This document shows positions 8,288-17,451 of a stretch of DNA of 64,000 nt, in pieces; the first letter of the stretch is position 1, and each line of letters opens with the position of its first letter. This DNA comes from G963676655 sp963676655 (GTDB taxonomy: Bacteria > Verrucomicrobiota > Lentisphaeria > Victivallales > Victivallaceae): the NCBI GenBank assembly GCA_963676655.2, contig CAXXKX010000003.1, positions 744,001 through 808,000 of the forward strand, given 5' to 3'. The notes under the pieces were generated by a model. The model was not told the DNA's origin. It saw only the letters and a program-made list of their open reading frames with translations, and ran no database searches. Position numbers and translations under genes: made by a program.

Positions 8288-8528
8288 CCCCCATGATCTA
8301 AAAAAATTTGATTATAATCGCATTTCCGTTGTAATGCATTACTATTTTTTCAAGACGAAGTCAACTTGTCTTTAACAGGAAGAGGCGCTTAAACACTCAG
8401 CCATAAATACAATGTAAGGAATTTATTTCAAACTCCTTATATCTTTTTAAAAAAGCAAGTGATGCTATTTTTTTACCAAAATAAATATATGATTCATTTC
8501 GCTGTGAAAGTGAGGCTTTCCCTTTTCA

Positions 8529-9431
8529 CTATGGTCTTATTACCGTTTTTTCAGTTGCTGTACTAATGGTCTTACGCCAGAGTTCTACTATGCCATCGGA
8601 AGGAAAACCTGTCAGTTGCAGCGGCGCTTCAATGCCCAGACATTCATAGCTTCCCGCAGCCAACGGATTGTAAGGTTCAAGATGAATTTCCCTTACGTTC
8701 TCCAGCCGGTCGGCAAGCCGGGCAATACTCAACAAATGCTCCTGGCTGTCATTCACGCCCGGAATTAACGGACAGCGTAAAATAATCTTCGCTCCATCCG
8801 CATTCAGTTTTTTCAGGTTACGGAGAATCAAATGATTGTCAACACCAGTCAATTTCTTATGGAGAATCGGATCAGCTGCTTTATAATCAAAGAGGAAATA
8901 ATCCATATACGGCAACCACGACTTCAATCCGGCATAATCCCCGAAGCCGCAGGTTTCCACGCAACTTGAAATTCCCTGAAGCGCCGCATGTTTTAATAAT
9001 TCAAGCGTAAACTCAGCCTGAAACAACGGTTCGCCACCGGAAATGGTCATGCCGCCGCCGCTTTCGTCATAGAACATTTTATCCTGTAATACTACATCAA
9101 TCACTTCCAGCGCAGTCATTTCCGTACCGACAAGGCTCAATGATCCAATTACGCATTGCGCCACACACCTGCCGCAACCGGAACAATTCTGCCGGTCGAA
9201 AACATGTCTGCCGTCGACCAATTGATGGCAATGTTTATCGCATGGAGTAATACATTGTCCGCATGAAACGCATAATTCCCGCCGGTACTGAATTTCCCGG
9301 TCCGGATGTTGGGATTCCGGACTGTGGCACCAGAGACAGCGCAATGGACAGCCTTTTAAGAATACAACAGTACGAATACCGGGCCCGTCATGGGCGGCAA
9401 ACTTTTCAATGTTAAAAACCATGCCGGACAT
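8529..9431 (-). CDS. glycyl radical enzyme activating enzyme (radical SAM)
   Basis: Generates the glycyl radical on the partner enzyme with S-adenosylmethionine and a 4Fe-4S cluster. The start is the ATG at 9431, with AAAGGAG 9 bases upstream; an in-frame TTG at 9437 is less suitable. The radical SAM motif CPLRCLWC is near residue 30. It is followed by a two-cluster ferredoxin insert (CVSCGQCITPC and CSGCGRCVAQC), typical of activases for non-PFL glycyl radical enzymes. GGGMTISGGEPLFQ is the SAM-binding GGE region. It follows the structural gene by 2 bases and must be co-expressed with it. Confidence 0.92.
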   Translation of the reverse strand: MSGMVFNIEKFAAHDGPGIRTVVFLKGCPLRCLWCHSPESQHPDREIQYRRELCVSCGQCITPCDKHCHQLVDGRHVFDRQNCSGCGRCVAQCVIGSLSLVGTEMTALEVIDVVLQDKMFYDESGGGMTISGGEPLFQAEFTLELLKHAALQGISSCVETCGFGDYAGLKSWLPYMDYFLFDYKAADPILHKKLTGVDNHLILRNLKKLNADGAKIILRCPLIPGVNDSQEHLLSIARLADRLENVREIHLEPYNPLAAGSYECLGIEAPLQLTGFPSDGIVELWRKTISTATEKTVIRP

Positions 9432-9433
9432 GA

Positions 9434-11644
9434 TCAACAGCTCCTTTGTTCCGCCTGAAGAATATAGGCATCCTGTTCTTTCCTCGGCATACTATTCCAG
9501 AGAACGTTCCAGCCGCAAATCCGGACCTGTAAATCCCGGAATTTTTCCGGTTCCCGCTGCGCCTCACGCAGAATTTCCGGATCCATTACATTAAAATGTA
9601 TGGCATGGCCAAAATTTTTGATATAAGTCATCAGCAGCGAACGCATGACCAAAAGACCGTTGTCGCCGTTGATTTCAGACGGATGCAGCATTACATCCAC
9701 CGGATAATCCGCCATGAAGAGTGAAGAGTCCAGTTTCAGAACCGAAGCAATCAATGCCGTGGCTCCGTTTCGAGCCGCGCCCTGGGCGGCCGACATGTTT
9801 TTATTCAGTTCATCCCCGTGCCGCCGTCCGTCCGGGGTCGCCTCGACTTTGCCGGCCCATTCAAAAAAACGGTTGGACGAGTGCAGAGATACCGTATAAA
9901 TTCCGCCCCGGCCGTTAGGCGTCCCGTCATATCTACGGGCAATTGCCTCCGTGAAGTTTTTGGCGATCCGATCCGGTTCGTCCAGATTGTTGCCGAATTT
10001 ATTCGGATCATGCAGCAGTTTCGTCCGCCAGACTTCATAACCATTCCAATCACAATCCAGCATAGTAGCCAGTTCCTTCAGAGTCAGCAGTTTTCGATCA
10101 AAAACCCAGCGCTTAATCATGGTCAGCGAGTCGGCGGCAGTTGCCGGAGCGCAAATCCACAGGTTGGAATTATTATACCGGGCACCCCGGGCATACCCGT
10201 CTTCGGCTCGTTCCAGACTGGACTGAAACGTTCCCGATAACATTGGCGCGGGATTGAACTGGTCAAGCAAGTTTTCCAAACGTTCCGAATCACCAATACT
10301 TTTGTCATACAGATAAAATATTTGCTGCATAAACGCATCATAAAACTGCTCAAAAGAGGAAAAGTCTTCCGGTGCGCCGGTGGACAGCCCCAGTTGTTTG
10401 CCGGAAAGCGGTTCAATGCCGTTATGCAATACAAGTCCGATGACTTTAGCCGTATTAACGGTGATCGGAGCGGTTTCGACGGTTTCGCCTCTGACGCAAT
10501 ATTCATAGCAGCCTTTGATATCGGCCGTCCGGGCTTCGGCAGCGGAATAACCATGTTTCAGCATCGTTCTCATGATGCACGGCTCGCCGACAAACGCAAT
10601 ACTGTTATGTCCTCGGCGGATCATGTCCAAAGCCTTGTCGACAAAATCAACCGGAGTTTTTTCCGATACCTTGATCTGGAGTTTAGGATCATATATCCCC
10701 ATTTTGTCATACTCATCCAGGATCAGATAAGAGAGTTCGTTGATCGTGGACGAGCCGTCAGGATTCGTTCCCCCGAAATAAAAGGGATGCCCGACGTGAT
10801 AATGCATGGCCGTCGCCTGATACATGAAAGAACGGAAAAAGCCGCGAATATCTTTTTCAGTATAAAGTCCGGAATCAAGATCATGCCGGAAATAGGAATA
10901 TAAAACCCGGTCCAGATTGCCGAAAGAACGGGTCTGGATTACCTCCACATATTCTGATAGCTGGAAATAAAGCCAAATCTGCAGCAAGGCTTCATAGATA
11001 TTGGTGGCGGCTCCGCAGCGTAATTGCCGCAAAGCGGCATGGATTTTCATTCCCCGGGGTGAATCGGAAATTTTTTCCGCTTCCGAACACAGACGGTCCA
11101 TAAAACCGAGAATCGCCTGGTATTCAATGCGAATTGCTTCAAAATAATTCCGTTGCTCAACCGTCAGCGGCTTCGCAGTTTGATGCCGTCGCGCATATTC
11201 TTCCGCCCGGTTAAGCAAACCGGTAAATCCCAACTGCAAAATCGCATCCCAATCCGGAACACTATGATCGTAATCAACTCGAATTTGGGCCAGCCTGGTT
11301 TCATTCCGGGAATAGATATCGTCCTGCTCTACCTGGGAAAATATCCTGGAAAATCCTTCCTGCAGCCATGGCCCGATGTAAATTGCCCACAACGGCTTTC
11401 CCGGACATGCGGCAAAGCCAGTGAACCAATCATGCACGGAAATCCTTATTTTGACGTGTTCCAAGACTTCCCGGAACGCATTGGCCTTCGCCAGTACATG
11501 CGGCAGAGTCTGATCCCGAACAAAACATTGCCGTAATTTGGCCAGCAAATCAGCCGGCTCAAGGCCGGGACAAGCGTCATAAAAAGACGGATCGACAAAC
11601 TTATGTTCAAGATATTCCCGGTCGGCGGCAAAATCAGCATTCAT
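9434..11644 (-). CDS. glycyl radical enzyme (PFL-like), substrate unknown
   Basis: A 736-residue member of the pyruvate formate-lyase/dehydratase superfamily, active only without oxygen. The C-terminal radical loop reads VRICGWN with Gly711 as the radical site. The catalytic Cys lies in GCYEYC (Cys379, with Glu381 two residues on). PFL itself has adjacent Cys-Cys; a single GCxE site with a Glu base is typical of dehydratases and C-C or C-N lyases such as diol dehydratase or choline lyase. GCYE is not a motif I can tie to a known substrate. AGAGG precedes the start. The activase gene follows and a divergent AraC gene faces it. No microcompartment shell genes are near. Confidence 0.85.
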   Translation of the reverse strand: MNADFAADREYLEHKFVDPSFYDACPGLEPADLLAKLRQCFVRDQTLPHVLAKANAFREVLEHVKIRISVHDWFTGFAACPGKPLWAIYIGPWLQEGFSRIFSQVEQDDIYSRNETRLAQIRVDYDHSVPDWDAILQLGFTGLLNRAEEYARRHQTAKPLTVEQRNYFEAIRIEYQAILGFMDRLCSEAEKISDSPRGMKIHAALRQLRCGAATNIYEALLQIWLYFQLSEYVEVIQTRSFGNLDRVLYSYFRHDLDSGLYTEKDIRGFFRSFMYQATAMHYHVGHPFYFGGTNPDGSSTINELSYLILDEYDKMGIYDPKLQIKVSEKTPVDFVDKALDMIRRGHNSIAFVGEPCIMRTMLKHGYSAAEARTADIKGCYEYCVRGETVETAPITVNTAKVIGLVLHNGIEPLSGKQLGLSTGAPEDFSSFEQFYDAFMQQIFYLYDKSIGDSERLENLLDQFNPAPMLSGTFQSSLERAEDGYARGARYNNSNLWICAPATAADSLTMIKRWVFDRKLLTLKELATMLDCDWNGYEVWRTKLLHDPNKFGNNLDEPDRIAKNFTEAIARRYDGTPNGRGGIYTVSLHSSNRFFEWAGKVEATPDGRRHGDELNKNMSAAQGAARNGATALIASVLKLDSSLFMADYPVDVMLHPSEINGDNGLLVMRSLLMTYIKNFGHAIHFNVMDPEILREAQREPEKFRDLQVRICGWNVLWNSMPRKEQDAYILQAEQRSC

Positions 11645-11662
11645 AATTACCTCTCATTGATT

Positions 11663-11689
11663 GTTCAACTTTATAATAGCAGTTCAACT
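11663..11689. promoter_or_regulatory. direct repeats between glycyl radical operon and AraC gene
   Basis: GTTCAACT occurs at 11663-11670 and 11682-11689, 19 bases apart, with TATAAT-like sequence between them. The leftward promoter lacks a clear -35 box. Paired direct half-sites are typical of AraC-family activators, so this is a plausible operator for the adjacent regulator. Confidence 0.4.
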
Positions 11690-11809
11690 ACGTTTTCGGA
11701 ATGCCATAAAACGCAAAAAGAATATCTTTTTCTGTATATCTGCGGTTGCAACAAGTCCTATTGCGGCTTATATTCCCAAAAGCAGTGTGCAAATAAAACG
11801 GGATTGCAT

Positions 11810-12631
11810 GTGGAAACATTTCAAAACAACCTATTGTCGTTGAGCAACTGTTTGCGTCTGGAGTTCCACAACTTTTTTTTCGGGGTAAGCAGTGGTGACT
11901 TTGTTACAAAATATCCCTATAACCGCCTGTTGTTTTCCCTGGACTCCGAAGGTGAAACGATCATTGCCGACGCAACAGAGACAGTTAATTTCGAGCGCGG
12001 TATGTGGCTGCTGATTCCGGCCGGACATGAGGCGAGGCATGCTCATGTCGGCAGTCGACATCTTTCAATCCATTTAAGCTTTTACATATTGCGCGGCATC
12101 GAAATACTCGCCTCTTTAGATAAATTATTATATGGAAACAATGACCATCTTATCGAAATTGTCGAAACCATTACCGCATCGCCGGAGCCCTTGCCCTTTG
12201 TCAGCGGCATTGAATTACTGTGCCGGAAAATCCTGTTTGAAGTCCTGAAAAACAATCCGGTGGACATGGAACATTTTTATGCCGGATTTATCAAATATGC
12301 CAAACTGACCAAGTATCTGGAGCAAAATTGTAAATGTCAGGTCACGGTCGCGGATATGGCAAAAATCATGAATATGGGAGAACAGAGTTTCGCCAAAAAA
12401 TTCTCCGCTGATACCGGAATTTCACCCAAAAAGTTTTTCAACCGGCTTTTGGCCTCACATGCGGCAACACTATTGGTCAATACTGAACTGTCCGTCAAAG
12501 AAATTGCCGATGAAATGGAGTTCTGCAACGAGTTCTATTTTTCCCGTTTCTTCAAACTTCATTTTGGTCTTTCCCCTTCTGAATTCAAACAAAAAATGAG
12601 TTGGAATAGAGAAAGATGTCGCTTTGCTTAA
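11810..12631 (+). CDS. AraC-family regulator of the glycyl radical operon
   Basis: The C-terminal 100 residues form the double helix-turn-helix of AraC/XylS proteins (VTVADMAKIMNMGEQSFAKKFSADTG, then LSVKEIADEMEFCNEFYFSRFFKLHFGLSPSEF). The N-terminal half looks like a small cupin-type sensor. The frame stays open back to 11603, inside the divergent gene's start, but a GTG at 11810 or TTG at 11804 gives the usual length of about 275 residues and leaves room for the shared promoter; the exact start is uncertain. Its divergent position suggests control by the substrate of the glycyl radical enzyme. Confidence 0.82.
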   Translation: METFQNNLLSLSNCLRLEFHNFFFGVSSGDFVTKYPYNRLLFSLDSEGETIIADATETVNFERGMWLLIPAGHEARHAHVGSRHLSIHLSFYILRGIEILASLDKLLYGNNDHLIEIVETITASPEPLPFVSGIELLCRKILFEVLKNNPVDMEHFYAGFIKYAKLTKYLEQNCKCQVTVADMAKIMNMGEQSFAKKFSADTGISPKKFFNRLLASHAATLLVNTELSVKEIADEMEFCNEFYFSRFFKLHFGLSPSEFKQKMSWNRERCRFA

Positions 12632-12728
12632 TTTCGCCTCAGCTTCTAGACAGTATTTTGTGTAAGATGGCTCCTTATCCGGATTAATAGCTAAATCTTC
12701 ATTGAAAAAAGTTGCTTTTTAGTTTAAC

Positions 12729-12757
12729 TTGGATTATTTTATAAGTTCATGTAAAAT
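12729..12757 (+). promoter_or_regulatory. promoter candidate for ileS
   Basis: TTGGAT (12729-12734), 17 bases, TAAAAT (12752-12757); a TATAAT follows at 12758-12763. It lies about 35 bases before the ileS start. Confidence 0.45.
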
Positions 12758-12791
12758 TATAATGATAAGCAATATTCAGGAGTTTTGTTAT

Positions 12792-15700
12792 ATGTTTGAT
12801 CCAGTCAGCAATCAACCGAAATTTCCCAAACTGGAGGAAGACGTTCTGGAATTCTGGAACGCGGAATCAGTTTTTCAGAAATCTCTGGACAACCGCAAAG
12901 GGTGTCCGGAATATGTATTTTATGACGGCCCGCCGTTTGCCACCGGGCTGCCGCACTACGGCCACCTGCTGGCCGGAACCATCAAAGATGTCGTGCCGCG
13001 TTATCACACGATGCGCGGAAAATTCGTCGACCGCGTTTTCGGCTGGGACTGCCATGGACTGCCGGTGGAAAACGAGATGGAAAAAGAACTCAATCTTTCC
13101 AGCAAAACCGAGATCGAAGAATACGGGATCGACAAATTCAATGAATCCTGCCGCGGTATCGTCCTGCGTTACACTTCCGAATGGGAGGAAGTGGTCAACC
13201 GGATGGGGCGCTGGGTTGATTTCAGACGCGGCTACCGGACCATGGATCGTGATTATATGGAATCGATCTGGTGGGTCTTCAAACAGCTTTGGGACAAGGG
13301 ACTGATCTACGAGGGCTACAAAATCCTGCCGTACTGCCCGCGCTGCGCCACCCCGCTGTCCAACTTCGAAGCGAATCAGGGTTATGAAGATGTTATGGAC
13401 CCGGCTATCACCATCCGTTTCAAAGCGCTTGATGAAGCCGATACCTATTTTCTGGCCTGGACCACCACGCCATGGACGCTGCCGAGCAACCTGGCTCTCG
13501 CGGTAGGTCCGGAAATAGATTACGTCAAGATCAAGGACGGCGATGTCTGTTACATCCTGGCCGAAGCTCGTCTGGGCGAATATTACAAAGACGAACAGCC
13601 GGAAATCGTGGCCCGCTGTAAAGGCAGGGATCTGGCCGGCAAACGTTATGAACCGTTGTTTCCGTATTTTGCGGCAATGGCCAAAGAAAACGCGTTCCAG
13701 GTTCTGGTCGCGGATTATGTCAGCACCGAAGACGGTACCGGCATCGTCCACAACGCCCCGGGCTTCGGTGAAGACGACGCGATTGTCTGCGGCGCGAACG
13801 GCATCGGTGAAGTCTGCCCGATTGACGCGCAATGTAAATTTACCGCCGAAGTTACCGATTATGAAGGACGTTATGTCAAGGATTGCGATAAAGATATCAT
13901 CCGCCGCCTCAAAGAAGAAGGCAAACTGATCCATCGCGGCCAGCTCAAGCACAGTTATCCGCATTGCTGGCGCTGCGACAGTCCGCTGATCTATCGCGCC
14001 ATGCCGACCTGGTTTGTCAATATCGAAAAAATCAAAGACAAAATGATCGCCGCCAACCAGCAAATCAACTGGACCCCGGACCACATCAAGGACGGCCGTT
14101 TCGGTAAATGGCTGGACAATGCCCGCGACTGGAACATCGGCCGCAATCGTTACTGGGGCTGTCCACTGCCGATCTGGCGCAATGAGGACGGCGAAATGGT
14201 CTGTGTCGGTTCCGTCAAAGAACTCGAAGAACTGACCGGACAGAAGATCGACGACCTCCATAAACATTTCATGGACAAAGTTGTTATCCCGTCAGCCAAT
14301 GGCAAAGCCGAATTGACCAGAGTACCCGAGGTGCTTGACTGCTGGTTTGAAAGCGGTTCGATGCCCTATGCCCAGAATCATTATCCGTTTGAAAACAAAG
14401 AGCATTTTGAGGCCAATTTCCCGGCAAACTTCATTGCCGAGGGCTTGGACCAGACTCGCGGCTGGTTTTATACGCTGGTGGTTCTCGGCGCGGCGATCTT
14501 TGACAAACCGCCGTTTGAAAATGTGGTGGTCAACGGCCTGATTCTGGCCGAAGACGGCCAGAAGATGTCCAAACGCAAAAAGAATTATCCCGATCCGAAA
14601 TATATGATCGACACTTACGGCGCTGACGCAATCAGGCTGTTCATGCTCGGTTCACAGGTTGTTCGCGGCGAGGATTTGAAATTCACCGAGGACGGCGTTC
14701 GCGACTGTCTGCGTAAAGTTATGATCCCGATGTGGAACGCCTACAGTTTCTTCGTCACCTACGCGAATGTCGATAACTGGACTCCTGCGCCAGGCGAACC
14801 GGCTCCTCCGGCCAATCCGGAAAATCCGCTGGACTGTTGGATCTTAAGCTCCCTGAACCAGATGATCGAAGAAATTTCGGCTGAAATGGATGCGTATAAT
14901 CTGCAGAAAGCAGCTAACCGGTTCGAAAAATTCGTCGAGGATCTGACAAACTGGTACATTCGCCGCAGCCGCCGCCGTTTCTGGAAAAGCCAGGATGACG
15001 GCGACAAGCAGGACGCCTACACGACGCTGCATTATGTGCTGTTGACTTTCACCAAAACCGCCGCGCCGTTTATCCCGTTCACAACCGAGGCGATCTATCA
15101 GAACCTGCGGACTGAATCTATGCCGGAATCGGTTCACCTTTGCGATTACCCGGCTGTTGACGAATCCCGGCGCGACGTTTATCTGGAAAAACAGATGGAC
15201 GCGACCATGACCGCGGTACAGTTGGGCCGTTTCCTGCGCACCCAGCACAAACTGAAAGTACGTCAGCCGCTTGCCAAGGCGATCATCGTACCGCCGGACG
15301 CTGAAGTCAAAGGAATGCTGGGAAAAACCAGTGATATCATTTCAGAAGAATTAAACGTCAAAACGGTCGAATTCTCAACAAATGAAAGTGATCTGGTTGA
15401 GCGTTCGATCAAACCGAACTTCAAGACACTCGGGCCCAAGCTTGGGAAGAATATGAAAGAGGCAGCGGCCCAGGTCGCAAAACTTGATGACGCGCAAGCC
15501 GAAACTTTGATTGGCGGCGGTTCAGTAACGCTTGAATTCAGCGACGGCTCCTCGTTTGAGCTGACTTCGGACGACATGATGATCCAGCGTACCGAAAAAG
15601 AAGGCGTATCAGTAGCCACCGAAGGCGGCGTGACCCTGGCTCTGGACACCGTCTTGAATGGCGATCTGCTGGAAGAGGGTTTTGCCCGTGAATTTGTCAG

Positions 15701-15926
15701 CAAAGTTCAGAATATGCGCAAAGATACCGGTTTTGAAGTATCTGACCGTATTAATATAAAGTTTGCGGTCGAAGGCGATTACGCCGGCGTACCGACGAAG
15801 TTCAGTGACTATATTTGCGGCGAAGTGCTGGCGCTCGAATTGACTCCGGTTTCCTCGGTTGATGGAGAAAGCGTCGATATCAACGGTCACGAATGTACTA
15901 TAGCGATTGAATTAGCGGAAAAATAA
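12792..15926 (+). CDS. ileS: isoleucyl-tRNA synthetase, eukaryote-like type
   Basis: Charges tRNA-Ile. The start at 12792 has CAGGAG 9 bases upstream. The class I signatures are HYGH (residues 55-58) and KMSKR (591-595). The CP1 editing domain (AWTTTPWTLPSNLALAVGP) lies between them and an anticodon-binding domain follows. The region FYDGPPFATGLPHYGH and WDCHGLPVE resemble eukaryotic cytosolic IleRS, which bacteria such as chlamydiae and spirochaetes also carry; this type is associated with mupirocin resistance. At 1044 residues it is full length. It is followed at 12 bases by a sulfatase gene, an odd operon partner for a housekeeping enzyme. Confidence 0.96.
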   Translation: MFDPVSNQPKFPKLEEDVLEFWNAESVFQKSLDNRKGCPEYVFYDGPPFATGLPHYGHLLAGTIKDVVPRYHTMRGKFVDRVFGWDCHGLPVENEMEKELNLSSKTEIEEYGIDKFNESCRGIVLRYTSEWEEVVNRMGRWVDFRRGYRTMDRDYMESIWWVFKQLWDKGLIYEGYKILPYCPRCATPLSNFEANQGYEDVMDPAITIRFKALDEADTYFLAWTTTPWTLPSNLALAVGPEIDYVKIKDGDVCYILAEARLGEYYKDEQPEIVARCKGRDLAGKRYEPLFPYFAAMAKENAFQVLVADYVSTEDGTGIVHNAPGFGEDDAIVCGANGIGEVCPIDAQCKFTAEVTDYEGRYVKDCDKDIIRRLKEEGKLIHRGQLKHSYPHCWRCDSPLIYRAMPTWFVNIEKIKDKMIAANQQINWTPDHIKDGRFGKWLDNARDWNIGRNRYWGCPLPIWRNEDGEMVCVGSVKELEELTGQKIDDLHKHFMDKVVIPSANGKAELTRVPEVLDCWFESGSMPYAQNHYPFENKEHFEANFPANFIAEGLDQTRGWFYTLVVLGAAIFDKPPFENVVVNGLILAEDGQKMSKRKKNYPDPKYMIDTYGADAIRLFMLGSQVVRGEDLKFTEDGVRDCLRKVMIPMWNAYSFFVTYANVDNWTPAPGEPAPPANPENPLDCWILSSLNQMIEEISAEMDAYNLQKAANRFEKFVEDLTNWYIRRSRRRFWKSQDDGDKQDAYTTLHYVLLTFTKTAAPFIPFTTEAIYQNLRTESMPESVHLCDYPAVDESRRDVYLEKQMDATMTAVQLGRFLRTQHKLKVRQPLAKAIIVPPDAEVKGMLGKTSDIISEELNVKTVEFSTNESDLVERSIKPNFKTLGPKLGKNMKEAAAQVAKLDDAQAETLIGGGSVTLEFSDGSSFELTSDDMMIQRTEKEGVSVATEGGVTLALDTVLNGDLLEEGFAREFVSKVQNMRKDTGFEVSDRINIKFAVEGDYAGVPTKFSDYICGEVLALELTPVSSVDGESVDINGHECTIAIELAEK

Positions 15927-15938
15927 GAGGTATGTAAT

Positions 15939-17429
15939 ATGTCCGGAAAACGCCCGAATGTCCTGTTGGTTATGGCTGATCAGTTTCGTGGAGACTGTCT
16001 GCATTGCGACGGTAATGAAATTATCCAAACCCCCAACTACGACAAACTGGCGTCAGAAGGCGTTCGTTTCAGCCGGGCTTATTCTCCGGACCCGATCTGT
16101 GTTCCGGGGCGGGCCTGCATCATAACCGGCAATTACCCGCATAAATGCACCGGCAACAAGAATAACGGCGGCCAGGTCAAAGACGACCAGATCAAGCTGC
16201 CGCAGCTGCTGGCTGACAACGGTTATGAAACTTATGCTTCCGGCAAACTGCATTACGTACCATATACCCCTCCGGGCGAACCGGACACTTTGAACGGGTT
16301 CCAGCATGCCGCCCTGGCTGAATCCGGACGGATGCTGGCGCTGTTCGACCCGAAAGATGAACTGGGCGGAGTTGAAGCCTACGCCGACTATCTTAAAAAA
16401 GTCGGTTGGGGCGGCTATTCCCGCGGTCACGGCATCGGCAACAACGATATCCATCCTGCAGCTTCGCCGCTGCCGGCTGAACATTTTGTTGATGGCTGGG
16501 TGGCAACTCAGGCAATCGAGTTTCTGGACTACCATCGGGATAATCACAGTGACAAACCGTTCTTTCTCAACGTCGGTTTTCCCAAACCGCATTCCCCGTA
16601 CGATCCGCCCCGGCCGTGGGACGCAATGTACGATCCGCGCGAAATGCCAAAACCCTTTGTCAATCGCGAAGGAAAAGAGCGCAATCCTTACGGTGATTAT
16701 ACCGCAATCAGCCATGGAGTACCAATCTTTTCGCCGGAAACCATTCAGAACGCCCGCGCCCATTACTACGGTCTTATCTCGTTCCAGGATCAGCAGTTCG
16801 GTCGCCTGATCGAATACCTGAAAGAAAACAACCTGTATGACAACACTATCATCATTTTCACCGCCGATCACGGCGATATGATGGGCGATTTCGGCTGGTT
16901 CTTCAAGTGTGTCATGAATGAAGGCAGCGCCCGGATTCCATTTATGATCAGCTATCCGGAAGGCATTTCCGGCGGACGTGCTTCAAATGAATTTGTTGGT
17001 TTGCAGGATGTGCTGCCGACCATCGCCTCCCTGACCGGAATTGCTTTGGACAAGGAAGTAGACGGCATTGATTTGGCACCGTTGCTGAAGAATGAAAACT
17101 TTAACGGCAGGGATTATATTATTTCCTACAGCATGGGGCGGCCCAATCAGACTTACATGGTCAGAACCGATCATTACAAATACATTTATAATGAAAACAA
17201 CGGGGTTGAGGAATTTTACGATATGATTGAAGACCCCGGCGAAGAAATAAATCTGGCTGATCGCAGTGATCTTCTGGATATTATTTCAAAACACCGCGAA
17301 ACCATGATTAACTGGGCAATCGAAAACAACGATAAAGAATTATTGGAAAACGGAAAATTGGCAGTAACCGAAGTGGATATTGCCGACTTTAAATTCAACA
17401 AAAAAACTCTGGGCTGGCGCTGGTATTAA
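15939..17429 (+). CDS. sulfatase, Cys-type, apparently cytoplasmic
   Basis: Hydrolyses sulfate esters. The N-terminus RPNVLLVMADQFRGD starts directly with the metal site, and the sulfatase signature CVPGRACIITG places the formylglycine precursor at Cys54. A C-terminal metal-site segment FTADHGDMMGD is present. No signal peptide is visible, so it should act inside the cell on imported sulfated substrates. An unlinked maturase (anSME or FGE) is required. It sits 12 bases after ileS and 22 bases before a histidine kinase gene. Close relatives are annotated as choline- or aryl-sulfatases; the substrate is not certain. Confidence 0.9.
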   Translation: MSGKRPNVLLVMADQFRGDCLHCDGNEIIQTPNYDKLASEGVRFSRAYSPDPICVPGRACIITGNYPHKCTGNKNNGGQVKDDQIKLPQLLADNGYETYASGKLHYVPYTPPGEPDTLNGFQHAALAESGRMLALFDPKDELGGVEAYADYLKKVGWGGYSRGHGIGNNDIHPAASPLPAEHFVDGWVATQAIEFLDYHRDNHSDKPFFLNVGFPKPHSPYDPPRPWDAMYDPREMPKPFVNREGKERNPYGDYTAISHGVPIFSPETIQNARAHYYGLISFQDQQFGRLIEYLKENNLYDNTIIIFTADHGDMMGDFGWFFKCVMNEGSARIPFMISYPEGISGGRASNEFVGLQDVLPTIASLTGIALDKEVDGIDLAPLLKNENFNGRDYIISYSMGRPNQTYMVRTDHYKYIYNENNGVEEFYDMIEDPGEEINLADRSDLLDIISKHRETMINWAIENNDKELLENGKLAVTEVDIADFKFNKKTLGWRWY

Positions 17430-17451
17430 CCATCCTGTTGGAGGATGTAAC

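Noticed and set aside
8504..8528. Terminator after the glycyl radical activase gene
   Set aside because: GAAAG/CTTTC and GTGAAA/TTTCAC pairings are short and no T run follows in the leftward direction.
12632..12791. Possible T-box or other leader riboswitch before ileS
   Set aside because: No T-box sequence or strong stem-loop followed by a T run is visible in the short leader.
12867..14267. Long leftward open frame (466 codons) opposite ileS
   Set aside because: It lies wholly within the ileS coding region, has no recognisable domain and low-complexity composition; it reflects the GC-biased codons of ileS.
16053..16871. Leftward open frame opposite the sulfatase gene
   Set aside because: Antisense shadow of a well-supported gene; no motif.
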